From positions 1-32,786 of the forward strand of contig MGZJ01000008.1 of NCBI GenBank assembly GCA_001802645.1: a stretch of 32,786 bases of DNA, given 5' to 3'. Made by a program: the position numbers and the translations under genes. Within the stretch, counting starts at the first letter, position 1. Each line of letters begins with the position of its first letter. The notes under the pieces are model-generated. The model made no database searches. It saw only the letters and a program-made list of their open reading frames with translations, and was not told where the DNA came from. Below are positions 24,601 to 31,648 of this stretch, in pieces. Source of the stretch: Geobacteraceae bacterium GWC2_53_11. GTDB taxonomy: Bacteria; Desulfobacterota; Desulfuromonadia; Geobacterales; Pseudopelobacteraceae.

Positions 24601-26862
24601 AAAACGCTGATTATATTGATTGTGCATTCTGAGGCGGAATGGATTGGCCGTATCCTTGTGCAGAATGTTATTGTCATGGCAGTACCAGCATGGATTGCCG
24701 GGAAAGTTGGCCGCACGGTTCCCTGATTTGGGATAACTCCCCGTGTTGACAGCCGACGAATATCTGCCGTGACCGCTAGTTACCCATTCGTTGGTGCTTA
24801 TTTTCCCCTGTGTACCGTTGAAGGCATTAAAATCGTCCACATCCGAACCGGCGACGCCATGGCATGTCAGGCATGTTACGGCGCTGTTAACCGACCCTCC
24901 CCAAACAGGATCGACACCGCTGGTGTGACACGTTGTCCCTGAACAGGTTTTGGTATTCTTGTCATAGATTGCGCTCGGCATGTCCTTGAAATACACATCC
25001 TTGCTCTTGTTGACATGATAGGCGGCGTCAATATGAGCTACTTCTCCCATCCCTCCCGGCGGAATCCCGTCGGCATGGCAGGAGCTGCAATTTCCTGTTA
25101 TGGTTCTGCTGTGACAGACATCGCAGGTAAAATCGGTTTTTGCATGTCTTGAATGCGAGTTGGCGCGGGCCGTTCCGGCACCTCCACTCGCAAACATCGG
25201 CATGGCTCCCATCCACTCACTACCTGCGGGCCAGCCCGTTTTTACCGTCCAGAGCTTGCCATTAGCATCAGTCCGGCCATCATGGCAATTTACATTGGAG
25301 CAGCTGCCGGTTGGATGCCCGTGGCAGGTGTTACACTCGGTTTTGGGGGCTGTCCAGGCAAAAGGGCGGACATCTTCGGGATCAGTCGTGCCGTCGCTAT
25401 GGCAATAGACGTTGTCACAAACTTTTGTATCCTGGTTATACGTCGCAACCCCTCTGCCGTCGATATTCCACTGCGGCGCCATGGATATATCTTTCGCAAA
25501 ATTGACATGCAGCGCCGGATTTTTTATCGCACCCGATGCATCGATCGTGTTGTTGTGGCAATAATAGCAGGGATATTTCCTGATCCACTGGGGGCCGACA
25601 AGGCGGTGATGGCCATTTGACGACATGGTCAGATCAGGCGTGCATGTCCCCCGTGCACTGCTCCAGACACCCGCTATGGCTGCACATTTTTCTGCCGTAC
25701 TGTCAGATGTTCTCCCCTTGTGGCACGAATAGCAGGTCATGGTCACGGCCGTATCCGACCACTTTACCACCGCCCCGTTGCTGTGGCAGTAGGTGGCAGT
25801 ACAACTCCGTGTGCCACTGGTGTAGGTTCCGCCACCCTTGAAGGTCACGTCTTTCGACTTGTTGACATGCAGCGCCGTGCTTTTGATGGAACTGTTTCCG
25901 TCAACCGTTTCGTTGTGACATCTGTCGCAGACAAAGGCATACGTTCCGCCGGTATGTTTTGCATGAAGTCCGCTCAGACCGGTGGCGTTGCCGCCGCTAT
26001 CATGACAGGAGGAACATGTCTGAGCAGCGCCTCCCCAGACCGGAGTCGCCGTGCTCGACGCCTTGTCGAACGGCGCGGCATTGCTGTGGCAATAGAGACT
26101 GGAACAACTGCCGAACGTGCCGCTCTGACTCGGAAGATAGTTTTGAGCAGAGCCATCGTAACTTCCGGCAGGGTTGCCAAGAGGGTCTTTCGGTTCAACA
26201 ATCAGGCGGCGCCTGGCTGCACTGGTAGCATGTAAAAAGGTCGCATGGTCAGCGTGGCATTTACTGCATTGTGCAGCGCCACTGTAATAAGCGTTATGCT
26301 GTACATGACTCCCCGCAACTCCGGTCACCCCACCGGAAGGCGGCGCACCATGACAGCGGCCGCAATCATCCGGTGATACAAACGGATTGCTTCCCCAGAC
26401 CGGAGTGCTGTTTTCGAAATGGCAGTTGACGTTGGTACAATTGCCGAGAAAAAACCTGCCGGTTTTGATATTGGTCTGAGGAAACGAGGTGTAATTGAGA
26501 TATCCGGAGGAAGTGCTGTTGATATATCTGGCTTTTAAAGGGTGGACGGATGAATTTATGTTGCCGGAGAGTTTGATAGTTCCGTTTCCATGACCGGAGA
26601 CATACTCGGTACTGCCGGGATGGCATTTTTGACAGGCGTCAGGAGTTGCTCCCGATGCAAGATGACGGCGATGGTTACCTTTAAAACCGCCTGTTGAATG
26701 ATTCCTGAAGGGAGCATCTTCAGGCCGGATATCCCTGGTAACTCTTGTACCATGGCAGTCATAGCACTGAAGGGATGCGTACGCCTGGTTATTTAGCGTA
26801 ACTAATAAAACAAAGTTTATAACTGTAACTGCAAGTAACATGCTGCGTTTGTTGCAGAGCAT
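21670..26862 (-). CDS. Giant multihaem c-type cytochrome, 36 haem-binding motifs
   Basis: The product has 1730 residues. The ATG at 26862 has GGAGG 5 nt upstream and begins a signal peptide ending QAYA|SLQ at residue 29; an upstream in-frame extension to 27039 is ignored. I count 29 CxxCH and 7 CxxxxCH motifs (CTNVNCH, CSSLYCH, CTATYCH, CDNVYCH, CSNVNCH, CSGTTCH, CINASCH). The long form lies in the first half, in repeats containing HVNKSKD and W(G/T) segments, as in the Geobacter C4xCH/CxxCH family. A haem-free stretch spans about 1333-1488, and the last ~95 residues are also free. It is exported and probably periplasmic or extracellular, suited to long-range electron transfer. No porin partner is adjacent. 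It is the first gene of the three-gene set. Confidence 0.92.
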   Translation of the reverse strand: MLCNKRSMLLAVTVINFVLLVTLNNQAYASLQCYDCHGTRVTRDIRPEDAPFRNHSTGGFKGNHRRHLASGATPDACQKCHPGSTEYVSGHGNGTIKLSGNINSSVHPLKARYINSTSSGYLNYTSFPQTNIKTGRFFLGNCTNVNCHFENSTPVWGSNPFVSPDDCGRCHGAPPSGGVTGVAGSHVQHNAYYSGAAQCSKCHADHATFLHATSAARRRLIVEPKDPLGNPAGSYDGSAQNYLPSQSGTFGSCSSLYCHSNAAPFDKASSTATPVWGGAAQTCSSCHDSGGNATGLSGLHAKHTGGTYAFVCDRCHNETVDGNSSIKSTALHVNKSKDVTFKGGGTYTSGTRSCTATYCHSNGAVVKWSDTAVTMTCYSCHKGRTSDSTAEKCAAIAGVWSSARGTCTPDLTMSSNGHHRLVGPQWIRKYPCYYCHNNTIDASGAIKNPALHVNFAKDISMAPQWNIDGRGVATYNQDTKVCDNVYCHSDGTTDPEDVRPFAWTAPKTECNTCHGHPTGSCSNVNCHDGRTDANGKLWTVKTGWPAGSEWMGAMPMFASGGAGTARANSHSRHAKTDFTCDVCHSRTITGNCSSCHADGIPPGGMGEVAHIDAAYHVNKSKDVYFKDMPSAIYDKNTKTCSGTTCHTSGVDPVWGGSVNSAVTCLTCHGVAGSDVDDFNAFNGTQGKISTNEWVTSGHGRYSSAVNTGSYPKSGNRAANFPGNPCWYCHDNNILHKDTANPFRLRMHNQYNQRFEKECVYCHMEGTTTECLSCHVGQAESLSPQATGSGILYRYRDATSEIKFPSHTYVSGCINASCHDSDASRHKVNAGVWTTEQKEDVKNQYMMMGVCLQCHDDDSSNQCTSCHIAPAGNPMKYSLGFDPGTGFIKPKKARASAGHFGYKHYKAFKDSGGWTKDGNGKPMGTWMGGKFCWDCHDPHGDSNIFMIQAKVATTTDGTFGIPKTRSTVNFVNNGTGTDYARKAAPFDGICNVCHTPESKHYTNNSGDGHNTSRRCTTCHEHRFADSHANKQSCDSCHTSSKPVPKHTAFGLPRDCTKCHSGTVGKRMDVMGQMKSNSHHVQGVEVNNKHCYKCHWEATAEGLIDVQYHGGYNYKNYSSVKNDTVDLVIYGNGVRPAVYRNVSTVAGRATATTFLASNMGTSEERDEVGKITSHCVSCHSDQNNDTTPFDDCKTPRQYAWDLQSVASRYLQLGIATWGKYAGTPNAARKDITKSFSAHGNAVNNGGGFDPATGIDGTIPNTRAGSANVQCFDCHNSHGSKVVGVTSSYVTFNGTNNGANLKETKKGMGGYAEDYKAAANAGGVNPYSAGAGQCFDCHNTATAGTSLSNGKTPWGYSSTFGATAPVMGYKDTPRFGQDIKASTARFAERDSMKTIVGGHLKASVPPGSLPHLAKDSGTATAGSTTTLESSKSWDANALVNNFLLVESGSNSGQVRKILSNTASTLTTEPFASAILPGDTYQVVPYSTAVNGLCTPCHDPHGVSQTLGGNQAYALPLLKGTWMTSPYKEDAPPPDASGTNATDGATAGTKRSWGSYRWPSGGHPTPDQPSARYNLDRTTFGGSTRISEADDQFAGLCMNCHKKENLTDGTNKNQNFKTVDRVHESVKAWGANTEHSYTCSKCHQPHNSGLPRLMQTNCLDYKHRGGKASGGEYWSADSQVPSTAHNKGEHRGYPIANVLGNSASSEATSSCHAGAPLNSGTWPDKNLWNNVTPW

Positions 26863-27174
26863 AAAACCTCCCGGGAGAACAGGCATCCAACGAACCATAA
26901 CATATAGATATAAATGCGTATTCAATGCATAGAAAATGCCGTTAAAGCGAATTATTAATTTCCAGCTAATTACGAGATCAACCAGGGGAAGGGAAAAACA
27001 GATATGTGACACTTGCAGGAAGGAACCATAGTGCCACATAGTGATAGCCGATTACGCGTAAGCAGTTCGCTGAATCTATGCATCAAAATCAAACAGAATC
27101 AAAATTACCATTGAGAACGAGTTACAGACAGGATACCATCTCCTCATAAATTCCACCCCTAAAGGAAATCATCA
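26863..27174. other. Divergent intergenic region between cytochrome and yjdM
   Basis: These 312 bp are AT-rich and must hold the promoters of the cytochrome operon (minus) and of yjdM-dtd (plus). I found no convincing -35/-10 pair and no sigma-54 -24/-12 pair with correct spacing. The only regular pattern is CATAGTG repeated at 27027-27033 and 27037-27043, one helical turn apart. An open minus frame continues through this region but has no credible start. Confidence 0.5.
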
Positions 27175-27516
27175 ATGAGCCAGTTACCCAAATGCCCCAC
27201 CTGCAGTTCTGAATACACCTACGAAGATGGAGAAATGTACGTCTGCCCGGAATGCGCCAATGAATGGCCGATAGCTGCTGCGGGGGAGGAAGCGGAGACC
27301 GAAACGGTCGTGCGGGATGCGTTCGGCAATGAATTAAAGGCCGGGGATTCCATAACAGTCATCAAGGATTTGAAGATCAAGGGGTCGTCGGCGGTTGTCA
27401 AGACCGGCGTCAAGATCAAGATCATCCGTCTCGTCTCGGGAGACCATGACATCGACTGCAGGATCGACGGTGTCGGCGCCATGCAGCTGAAATCGGAATT
27501 CGTCAAGAAGGCGTAA
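27175..27516 (+). CDS. yjdM: YjdM/PhnA family zinc-ribbon protein
   Basis: This 113-residue cytoplasmic protein has an N-terminal zinc ribbon (CPTC then CPEC, within the first 30 residues). The C-terminal SH3-like domain begins near [20 protein letters not shown] and ends LKSEFVKKA. It is the full family length. Despite its old name PhnA it is not phosphonoacetate hydrolase, and the function of the family is unclear. An AAGGA lies about 8 nt before the ATG. It is followed by dtd after 11 nt, forming a two-gene unit. Confidence 0.93.
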   Translation: MSQLPKCPTCSSEYTYEDGEMYVCPECANEWPIAAAGEEAETETVVRDAFGNELKAGDSITVIKDLKIKGSSAVVKTGVKIKIIRLVSGDHDIDCRIDGVGAMQLKSEFVKKA

Positions 27517-27527
27517 AAGGAATAGCC

Positions 27528-27965
27528 GTGAAAGCTGTCATCCAACGCGTTACATCGGCATCGGTCATGGTTGACGGCAGCATCGTTGGCCAGATCAACC
27601 AGGGGATCATGATCCTGCTCGGCGTGGAAAAAGGAGATACCGAAGCGCAGGCCGACTGGCTGGTGGGCAAGATCTGCGGAGTGCGGATATTCTCCGATGA
27701 GGCCGGCAAGATGAACCTGTCGGTGCAGGACATCGCCGGCAGTCTGCTGGTGGTTTCCCAGTTTACGTTGGCCGGCAACTGCGCCAAGGGGAAACGTCCC
27801 TCATTCGACACGGCGGCCCCGGCGGACGAAGGAAAGCGGCTGTATGAATACTTCGTTGCAACCGCACGGCGCACCGGAATTCCGGTCGAAACCGGCATCT
27901 TCCAGGCCGATATGCAGGTGGAGCTGGTCAACGACGGACCGGTGACATTTATTCTGGAGAAGTGA
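27528..27965 (+). CDS. dtd: D-aminoacyl-tRNA deacylase
   Basis: The enzyme hydrolyses D-amino acids from mischarged tRNA in the cytoplasm. It has 145 residues, the usual length. The conserved SQFTLAG motif and the C-terminal [11 protein letters not shown] (the Gly-Pro motif region) are both present. The start MKAVIQRV is the family start, here a GTG with AAAAGGA just upstream. It follows yjdM by 11 nt and is probably translated from the same message. Confidence 0.96.
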   Translation: MKAVIQRVTSASVMVDGSIVGQINQGIMILLGVEKGDTEAQADWLVGKICGVRIFSDEAGKMNLSVQDIAGSLLVVSQFTLAGNCAKGKRPSFDTAAPADEGKRLYEYFVATARRTGIPVETGIFQADMQVELVNDGPVTFILEK

Positions 27966-27995
27966 CCTCAAGCTCTAACCTCAACAGGTTGTCAA

Positions 27996-28061
27996 CTAAG
28001 GAGGATAGCAATAATAAGTTGAACCAAATTGCGCTCAGGTTATTGTTGCTAACCTCCTAAG
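27996..28061. repeat. Long imperfect inverted repeat upstream of a lipoprotein gene
   Basis: Arms 27996-28017 and 28040-28061 are complementary at 19 of 22 positions, and one mismatch is a G-U pair in RNA. The loop is 22 nt. The left arm contains TAAGGAGG and the right arm CCTCCTAA. The structure ends 10 nt before the start codon at 28072, and the likely ribosome site (AAGGA, 28059-28063) overlaps the right arm. There is no T run, so a simple terminator of dtd is unlikely. It may be translational control or a mobile palindromic repeat. Confidence 0.75.
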
Positions 28062-28071
28062 GACGGAACAG

Positions 28072-28728
28072 ATGGTATATGCGAGATATGCTTTGCTGGT
28101 ATTTGCTTTGATTTCTGCCTGCGTCAGCGTCATCGGCTGCGCCCGCCATCAACCACCGGGACAGCTGAGCATTTACCGGGAACCTTCCGCGACAACACCC
28201 CCTCCGTCAGCGGCCGAATCCGGGTCGGCCAACCAAAAGCCGTCAGAATTGACTCCGTTTCAGGAAACCGTGGTAACGCTCCTCTCTGATTCACTTGATC
28301 TGCTCCCGAATACTACCAGCAGCAAGATTTTTGACATTATCCAAAAGGGGATACAAATTCCCGACCGGCACGATGCGATTGATAAAAACGTGCTGGATTC
28401 TCAGAAAAAAGACGATGTCGGGATCGTAGCCGCCCTGATAGCGCAGCAGATTTTTGGAGAAAGCCTGGAAAAAGAAAAGGTGATACCGCAGGTAATACTG
28501 TATTTCCACAAGAACAGTGTCTCCTCTACCGACCTCACCGCTGCGGCATCCAGCTTGAATTCATCGGAGAATCGCTCTTTGGACGCATATACTATCAGTT
28601 TGAACCTGCTGGTTAACTGGATAGCCAACAACTATGCCCTGCAGCAAAAACCGGCTGAGGGCTTATATATCAGAGATTCCAAAGGGGATCTTTACTTTCA
28701 CACGAAGTTGAAACATGTAGAAATGTAG
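28072..28728 (+). CDS. Lipoprotein of unknown function
   Basis: This 218-residue protein has a lipoprotein signal (MVYARYALLVFALISACVSV then VIGC lipobox, Cys at about residue 23). A Pro/Ser-rich linker follows to about residue 65. The rest is predicted mainly helical (LTPFQETVVTLLSDSLDLL; VAALIAQQIFGESLEKEK). I do not recognise the family. Its position after the signal suggests an envelope location. It is separated from dtd by the 66 bp inverted repeat and from mqnD by 57 bp. Codon use looks ordinary for the window. Confidence 0.75.
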   Translation: MVYARYALLVFALISACVSVIGCARHQPPGQLSIYREPSATTPPPSAAESGSANQKPSELTPFQETVVTLLSDSLDLLPNTTSSKIFDIIQKGIQIPDRHDAIDKNVLDSQKKDDVGIVAALIAQQIFGESLEKEKVIPQVILYFHKNSVSSTDLTAAASSLNSSENRSLDAYTISLNLLVNWIANNYALQQKPAEGLYIRDSKGDLYFHTKLKHVEM

Positions 28729-28785
28729 TACACAAGCCTTAATTTATACGCTTTGGGGAAAACTCAAAGCTTTTCCGGAGATCGT

Positions 28786-29619
28786 ATGACTACACAGCTC
28801 ACCCTCGGTTTTTCCCCCTGCCCCAATGATACCTTCATGTTCTACCCGCTGGTGCACGGCCTGGTCGATACGGGCGGCGTGTCTTACCGGGAACGGCTGG
28901 AAGACGTGGAGACGCTCAACAGGCTGGCGCTGGCCGGTGAGCTTGATGTCAGCAAAGTCTCTTACCACGCGCTGGGTCACATTCGCGAGCAGTATGCCCT
29001 GCTCCACTCAGGCAGCGCCCTGGGGCGCGGCTGCGGGCCGCTGCTGGTGGCTGTCGACCAGATTGACCCGCAAGAACTGCGCGGCAGGACCATTGCCGTG
29101 CCGGGTCGTTACACCACGGCCAAGCTGCTGCTGCGCCTGTTTGATCCGGCCCTCTCGAATTTTATCGTCATGCCGTTCAACGAGATCATGGATGCGGTGC
29201 TGAGCGGCAACGTGGACGCCGGCCTGATCATCCACGAATCTCGCTTCACCTACCAGGGCTTCGGCCTGCATAAACTGCTCGATCTGGGGGAATGGTGGGA
29301 GGGGGAAACCGGCCTGCCGATCCCGCTGGGAGGCATCGTGGCACGGAGGTCACTGGGGGCGGAAACGATTGCCGCGGTCGAACGGGCGCTCAGGGCTGGA
29401 GTTGACTACGCCCGCACCCACCCGGATGAAGCGGCCCGTTATATCTGCGAACATGCCCAGGAGATGAGCCCGGACGTCTGCGCCGCCCACATCGGGCTCT
29501 ACGTCAATGATTTTTCAACCGATCTGGGGGATGAAGGGATACAGGCCATTTCATGCCTGCTGCAGCGCGCCGAACAGGCGGGGCTGATTCCGCACTCGAA
29601 CACGCCGCTGTTTATGTAG
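28786..29619 (+). CDS. mqnD: 1,4-dihydroxy-6-naphthoate synthase, menaquinone (futalosine) pathway
   Basis: MqnD converts cyclic de-hypoxanthinylfutalosine to 1,4-dihydroxy-6-naphthoate on the futalosine route to menaquinone. The product has 277 residues with a periplasmic-binding-protein-like fold. The N-terminal LGFSPCPNDTFMFYPLVHG is the family signature, followed by DVSKVSYHALGHI, LGRGCGPLL and VDAGLIIHESRFTYQ. I prefer the ATG at 28786 (GGAG 5 nt upstream) over a TTG at 28753. It is convergent with the M48 protease gene, only 16 bp away, and I saw no terminator in that gap. Menaquinone is the membrane electron carrier needed upstream of cytochromes like the one in this window. Confidence 0.94.
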   Translation: MTTQLTLGFSPCPNDTFMFYPLVHGLVDTGGVSYRERLEDVETLNRLALAGELDVSKVSYHALGHIREQYALLHSGSALGRGCGPLLVAVDQIDPQELRGRTIAVPGRYTTAKLLLRLFDPALSNFIVMPFNEIMDAVLSGNVDAGLIIHESRFTYQGFGLHKLLDLGEWWEGETGLPIPLGGIVARRSLGAETIAAVERALRAGVDYARTHPDEAARYICEHAQEMSPDVCAAHIGLYVNDFSTDLGDEGIQAISCLLQRAEQAGLIPHSNTPLFM

Positions 29620-29635
29620 TGGCCCAAGGAAACAA

Positions 29636-30439
29636 CTATTTTCCGTACTGCTTCACCACCGATGGAATCAGCCGTTTGATGCTGGCAATTCGGGTTGCAT
29701 CGGAGGGGTGGGTGCTGAGGAATTCCGGCGGTGCCTGCCCCCCTTTTTGTATCGCCATCCGCTCCCAGAACGATACGGCAACATTGGGATCGTACCCGGC
29801 CATGGTCATGAAGACCAGCCCCAGATGATCAGCCTCGCTTTCCTGCATCCTGCCATACGGCAACAGCGCACCATATTGGCTACCGACCCCGTAGACCGAC
29901 ATCCAAAGCTGCTGGGTGACTTCCGGCTTGTCGGACAGCGCCGTTGACAGGGCGACACCTCCCAACTGGGCAATCAGCCCCTGGCTCATCCGCTCGTTGC
30001 CATGCTCGGCAATCGCGTGGGCGATCTCGTGCCCCATGACTACCGCCAACCCGGCATCATCCCGCGCAACCGGCAGGATGCCGGTATAGACCACCACCTT
30101 CCCTCCCGGCATGCACCAGGCATTAACCTGCTTGTCCTCAACCAGGTTGAATTCCCAGTTATAGTTCTTCAGATACCCCTGGAGTCCGGTCGAAGCGAAA
30201 TAGCGCTCTACCGCCCCCTGGATGCGCGCTCCGACACGTTTGACCATGGCGACCTGCTGCTGATTCTGGCTGAGCTTGTTTTCCTTCAGAAACGTACCGT
30301 ACTGCTGGGCGCTCATGGACATCATTGAAGAACCGGGAATCAGGTTCAGGTGCGAGCGTCCGGTAACCGGCACGGTACTGCAGGCCGACAATAACAGGGA
30401 AATGACCGAGACGGTTAAGAGACGGGTGATTGCGTTCAT
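29636..30439 (-). CDS. M48 family metalloprotease, lipoprotein
   Basis: This 267-residue envelope zinc protease has a lipoprotein signal (MNAITRLLTVSVISLLLSAC; lipobox LSAC, Cys20). The zinc site is HEIAH (His137, Glu138, His141), with the third ligand Glu in ESEADHLG. STHPSDATRIASIKRL is the conserved C-terminal motif. It resembles LoiP/YcaL-type proteases that act on outer-membrane proteins. A GAGGT lies upstream of the ATG. The small exported protein gene is 40 bp upstream in the same direction, so the two may be co-transcribed. Confidence 0.92.
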   Translation of the reverse strand: MNAITRLLTVSVISLLLSACSTVPVTGRSHLNLIPGSSMMSMSAQQYGTFLKENKLSQNQQQVAMVKRVGARIQGAVERYFASTGLQGYLKNYNWEFNLVEDKQVNAWCMPGGKVVVYTGILPVARDDAGLAVVMGHEIAHAIAEHGNERMSQGLIAQLGGVALSTALSDKPEVTQQLWMSVYGVGSQYGALLPYGRMQESEADHLGLVFMTMAGYDPNVAVSFWERMAIQKGGQAPPEFLSTHPSDATRIASIKRLIPSVVKQYGK

Positions 30440-30479
30440 TGGTTGTACCTCAACATTTGTCTAAAAATGAAACAGGCTG

Positions 30480-30803
30480 CTACTTTGCAACTCCATCAAC
30501 TTCCTTGGATTTGAGATCAAATGCTTTAGGCGCCCACTCGCTATCGACTACCTTGATGTAATTGACGATCCCGTATGAAACAAGGGATTGTTTGTTTTTA
30601 TCACGGGTTGCTGTCAAAAATTTCCAATCAACAAACTCAAGCCCCTCCCACTGGGGCTGGGCATAAACCTCATCGTCAACAGCCTCAGTTGAACCGGTAG
30701 CCAATTGATAGATTTTTTGCTGATGCTTGAGCAACAGGGGCTTGTTGTAGTTGGCATACACGAAAGGGGCAATTACCAGCGCTATGATGATCCATTTTTT
30801 CAT
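30480..30803 (-). CDS. Small protein with N-terminal membrane or signal segment
   Basis: This 107-residue protein starts MKKWIIIALVIAPFVYANYN, one hydrophobic segment that is either an uncleaved anchor or a signal peptide. The remainder is soluble, with the pattern FLTATRDKNKQSLVSYGIVN and a Lys/Asp-rich end. It weakly recalls DUF4359-type proteins, but I cannot support that assignment. GAGGT is placed 7 nt before the ATG. It sits 40 bp upstream of the M48 lipoprotein protease. Confidence 0.7.
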   Translation of the reverse strand: MKKWIIIALVIAPFVYANYNKPLLLKHQQKIYQLATGSTEAVDDEVYAQPQWEGLEFVDWKFLTATRDKNKQSLVSYGIVNYIKVVDSEWAPKAFDLKSKEVDGVAK

Positions 30804-30942
30804 GTGACTACCTCGGTGTTTTTTGAAGCCCCTCTACGGGACTGATGTAATTTGCCGTAACGCCTGAAACTTTAAATAAGAAATTGTGTAATTAAAAGTT
30901 TGGAAAGGAAACTGGAGGACAAAAAGATATATTATACTTAAT

Positions 30943-31102
30943 TTATTCATAAAAAAACCTTAAGTCGTCTAAAGAACGTGATTTAGATTTCTGGAAAACA
31001 TTAGTTGCCGCTTCAAGCTCTTGGTGGTCAGAGGCGACAAAATGGTGACTTGAAATTACGAGCCGTGAAAAGCAACGCACAGACATCAAGTACATACTGC
31101 AT
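30943..31102 (-). pseudogene. Remnant of a VapC-like PIN-domain toxin
   Basis: The ATG at 31102 overlaps the TGA of the antitoxin-like ORF as TGATG. It opens a frame starting MQYVLDVCALL, the typical PIN-domain start with its first acidic residue, but this frame stops after 24 codons at 31028. In another frame, beginning within the same 30 nt, RLVISSHHFVASDHQELEAA matches the C-terminal end of PIN toxins (…SDHxE…). It runs on to a stop at 30943. The central ~90 residues of a normal ~135-residue toxin are missing and the frame is shifted, so this is a dead toxin. Between 30804 and 30942 I see nothing else. Confidence 0.6.
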
Positions 31103-31368
31103 CAGTGGCCCTCCAGCAAAGTTTCTGCTTGACGCTGCTTAATAAGATCCTCACTGCTAAATTTCATGTCGCTGAATTTGCCTTTCAGGCTATGCACCAA
31201 TGATTGCCGCTGGCGCTCCCGTTCGACAAGACAAGGCTTCACGTGCGTAGCTGCTGAATCGCCATCCAGCATTAAATCAACCGCTTCATGCAGTAGTGAC
31301 TTTGCAAAATCAGGGTCACATTCAACGCGTTTTTTTATCGTTTCTTTGAAGTCTCTTGTAAGTGCCAT
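31102..31368 (-). CDS. Probable chimeric antitoxin-like protein, 88 residues
   Basis: The first ~37 residues (MALTRDFKETIKKRVECDPD, then FAKSLLHEAVDLMLDGD) match the start of HigA-like helix-turn-helix antitoxins, which normally run to about 100 residues with the DNA-binding helices later. From about residue 40 the sequence changes to one ending HSLKGKFSDMKFSSEDLIK, then QRQAETLLEGH, which looks like the C-terminus of a small antitoxin paired with PIN toxins. So the ORF looks like two antitoxin pieces joined in frame, without the helix-turn-helix. It overlaps the PIN remnant by one base and follows the DUF2442 gene by 15 nt. It may be a relic or a hybrid still expressed. Confidence 0.55.
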   Translation of the reverse strand: MALTRDFKETIKKRVECDPDFAKSLLHEAVDLMLDGDSAATHVKPCLVERERQRQSLVHSLKGKFSDMKFSSEDLIKQRQAETLLEGH

Positions 31369-31383
31369 GTTTGCCTCAAGTCG

Positions 31384-31641
31384 CTAGTTGGACGTTGTAG
31401 CCTTTCCATTTATCCATAACTCAGATTCGCTAAGATCAACGTTGTCATTCCAAACTATTCCGTAACCCGTTTGGTCTACGTGGACGTTTTTAAAGAAAGC
31501 CTCATCTTTAAGGGGATAAAAAGAGGACTCGTTGAGGAGAGGGGCACAGTCATAAACTCTCGTGTCCCCAGTGATGAATGTAACGAAGAGCTGTTTTCCT
31601 GAAAGCGGCGTCACTGATTTTACTTTTGGGTAAGTTGCCAT
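31384..31641 (-). CDS. DUF2442 family small protein
   Basis: This 85-residue protein starts MATYPKVKSVTPLSGKQLFV and has the family end GYGIVWNDNVDLSESELWIN. DUF2442 proteins occur beside DUF4160 proteins in compact two-gene units; their function is unknown, and a toxin-antitoxin role is often suspected. The ORF is open upstream to 31842, but the ATG at 31641, 7 nt after the DUF4160 stop with GGAG about 10 nt before it, matches the family. Confidence 0.85.
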   Translation of the reverse strand: MATYPKVKSVTPLSGKQLFVTFITGDTRVYDCAPLLNESSFYPLKDEAFFKNVHVDQTGYGIVWNDNVDLSESELWINGKATTSN

Positions 31642-31648
31642 GGCAATA

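Noticed and set aside
22675-26235. Several plus-strand ORFs of 150-190 codons opposite the cytochrome
   Set aside because: They are antisense shadows, with the real strand proven by the haem motifs, signal peptide and ribosome site.
26863-27050. Possible sigma-54 promoter upstream of the cytochrome (TGGCAC…TGCA)
   Set aside because: The spacing between GG and GC is wrong for a -24/-12 promoter.
27966-28071. The hairpin after dtd as a rho-independent terminator
   Set aside because: The loop is 22 nt and no T run follows on either strand.
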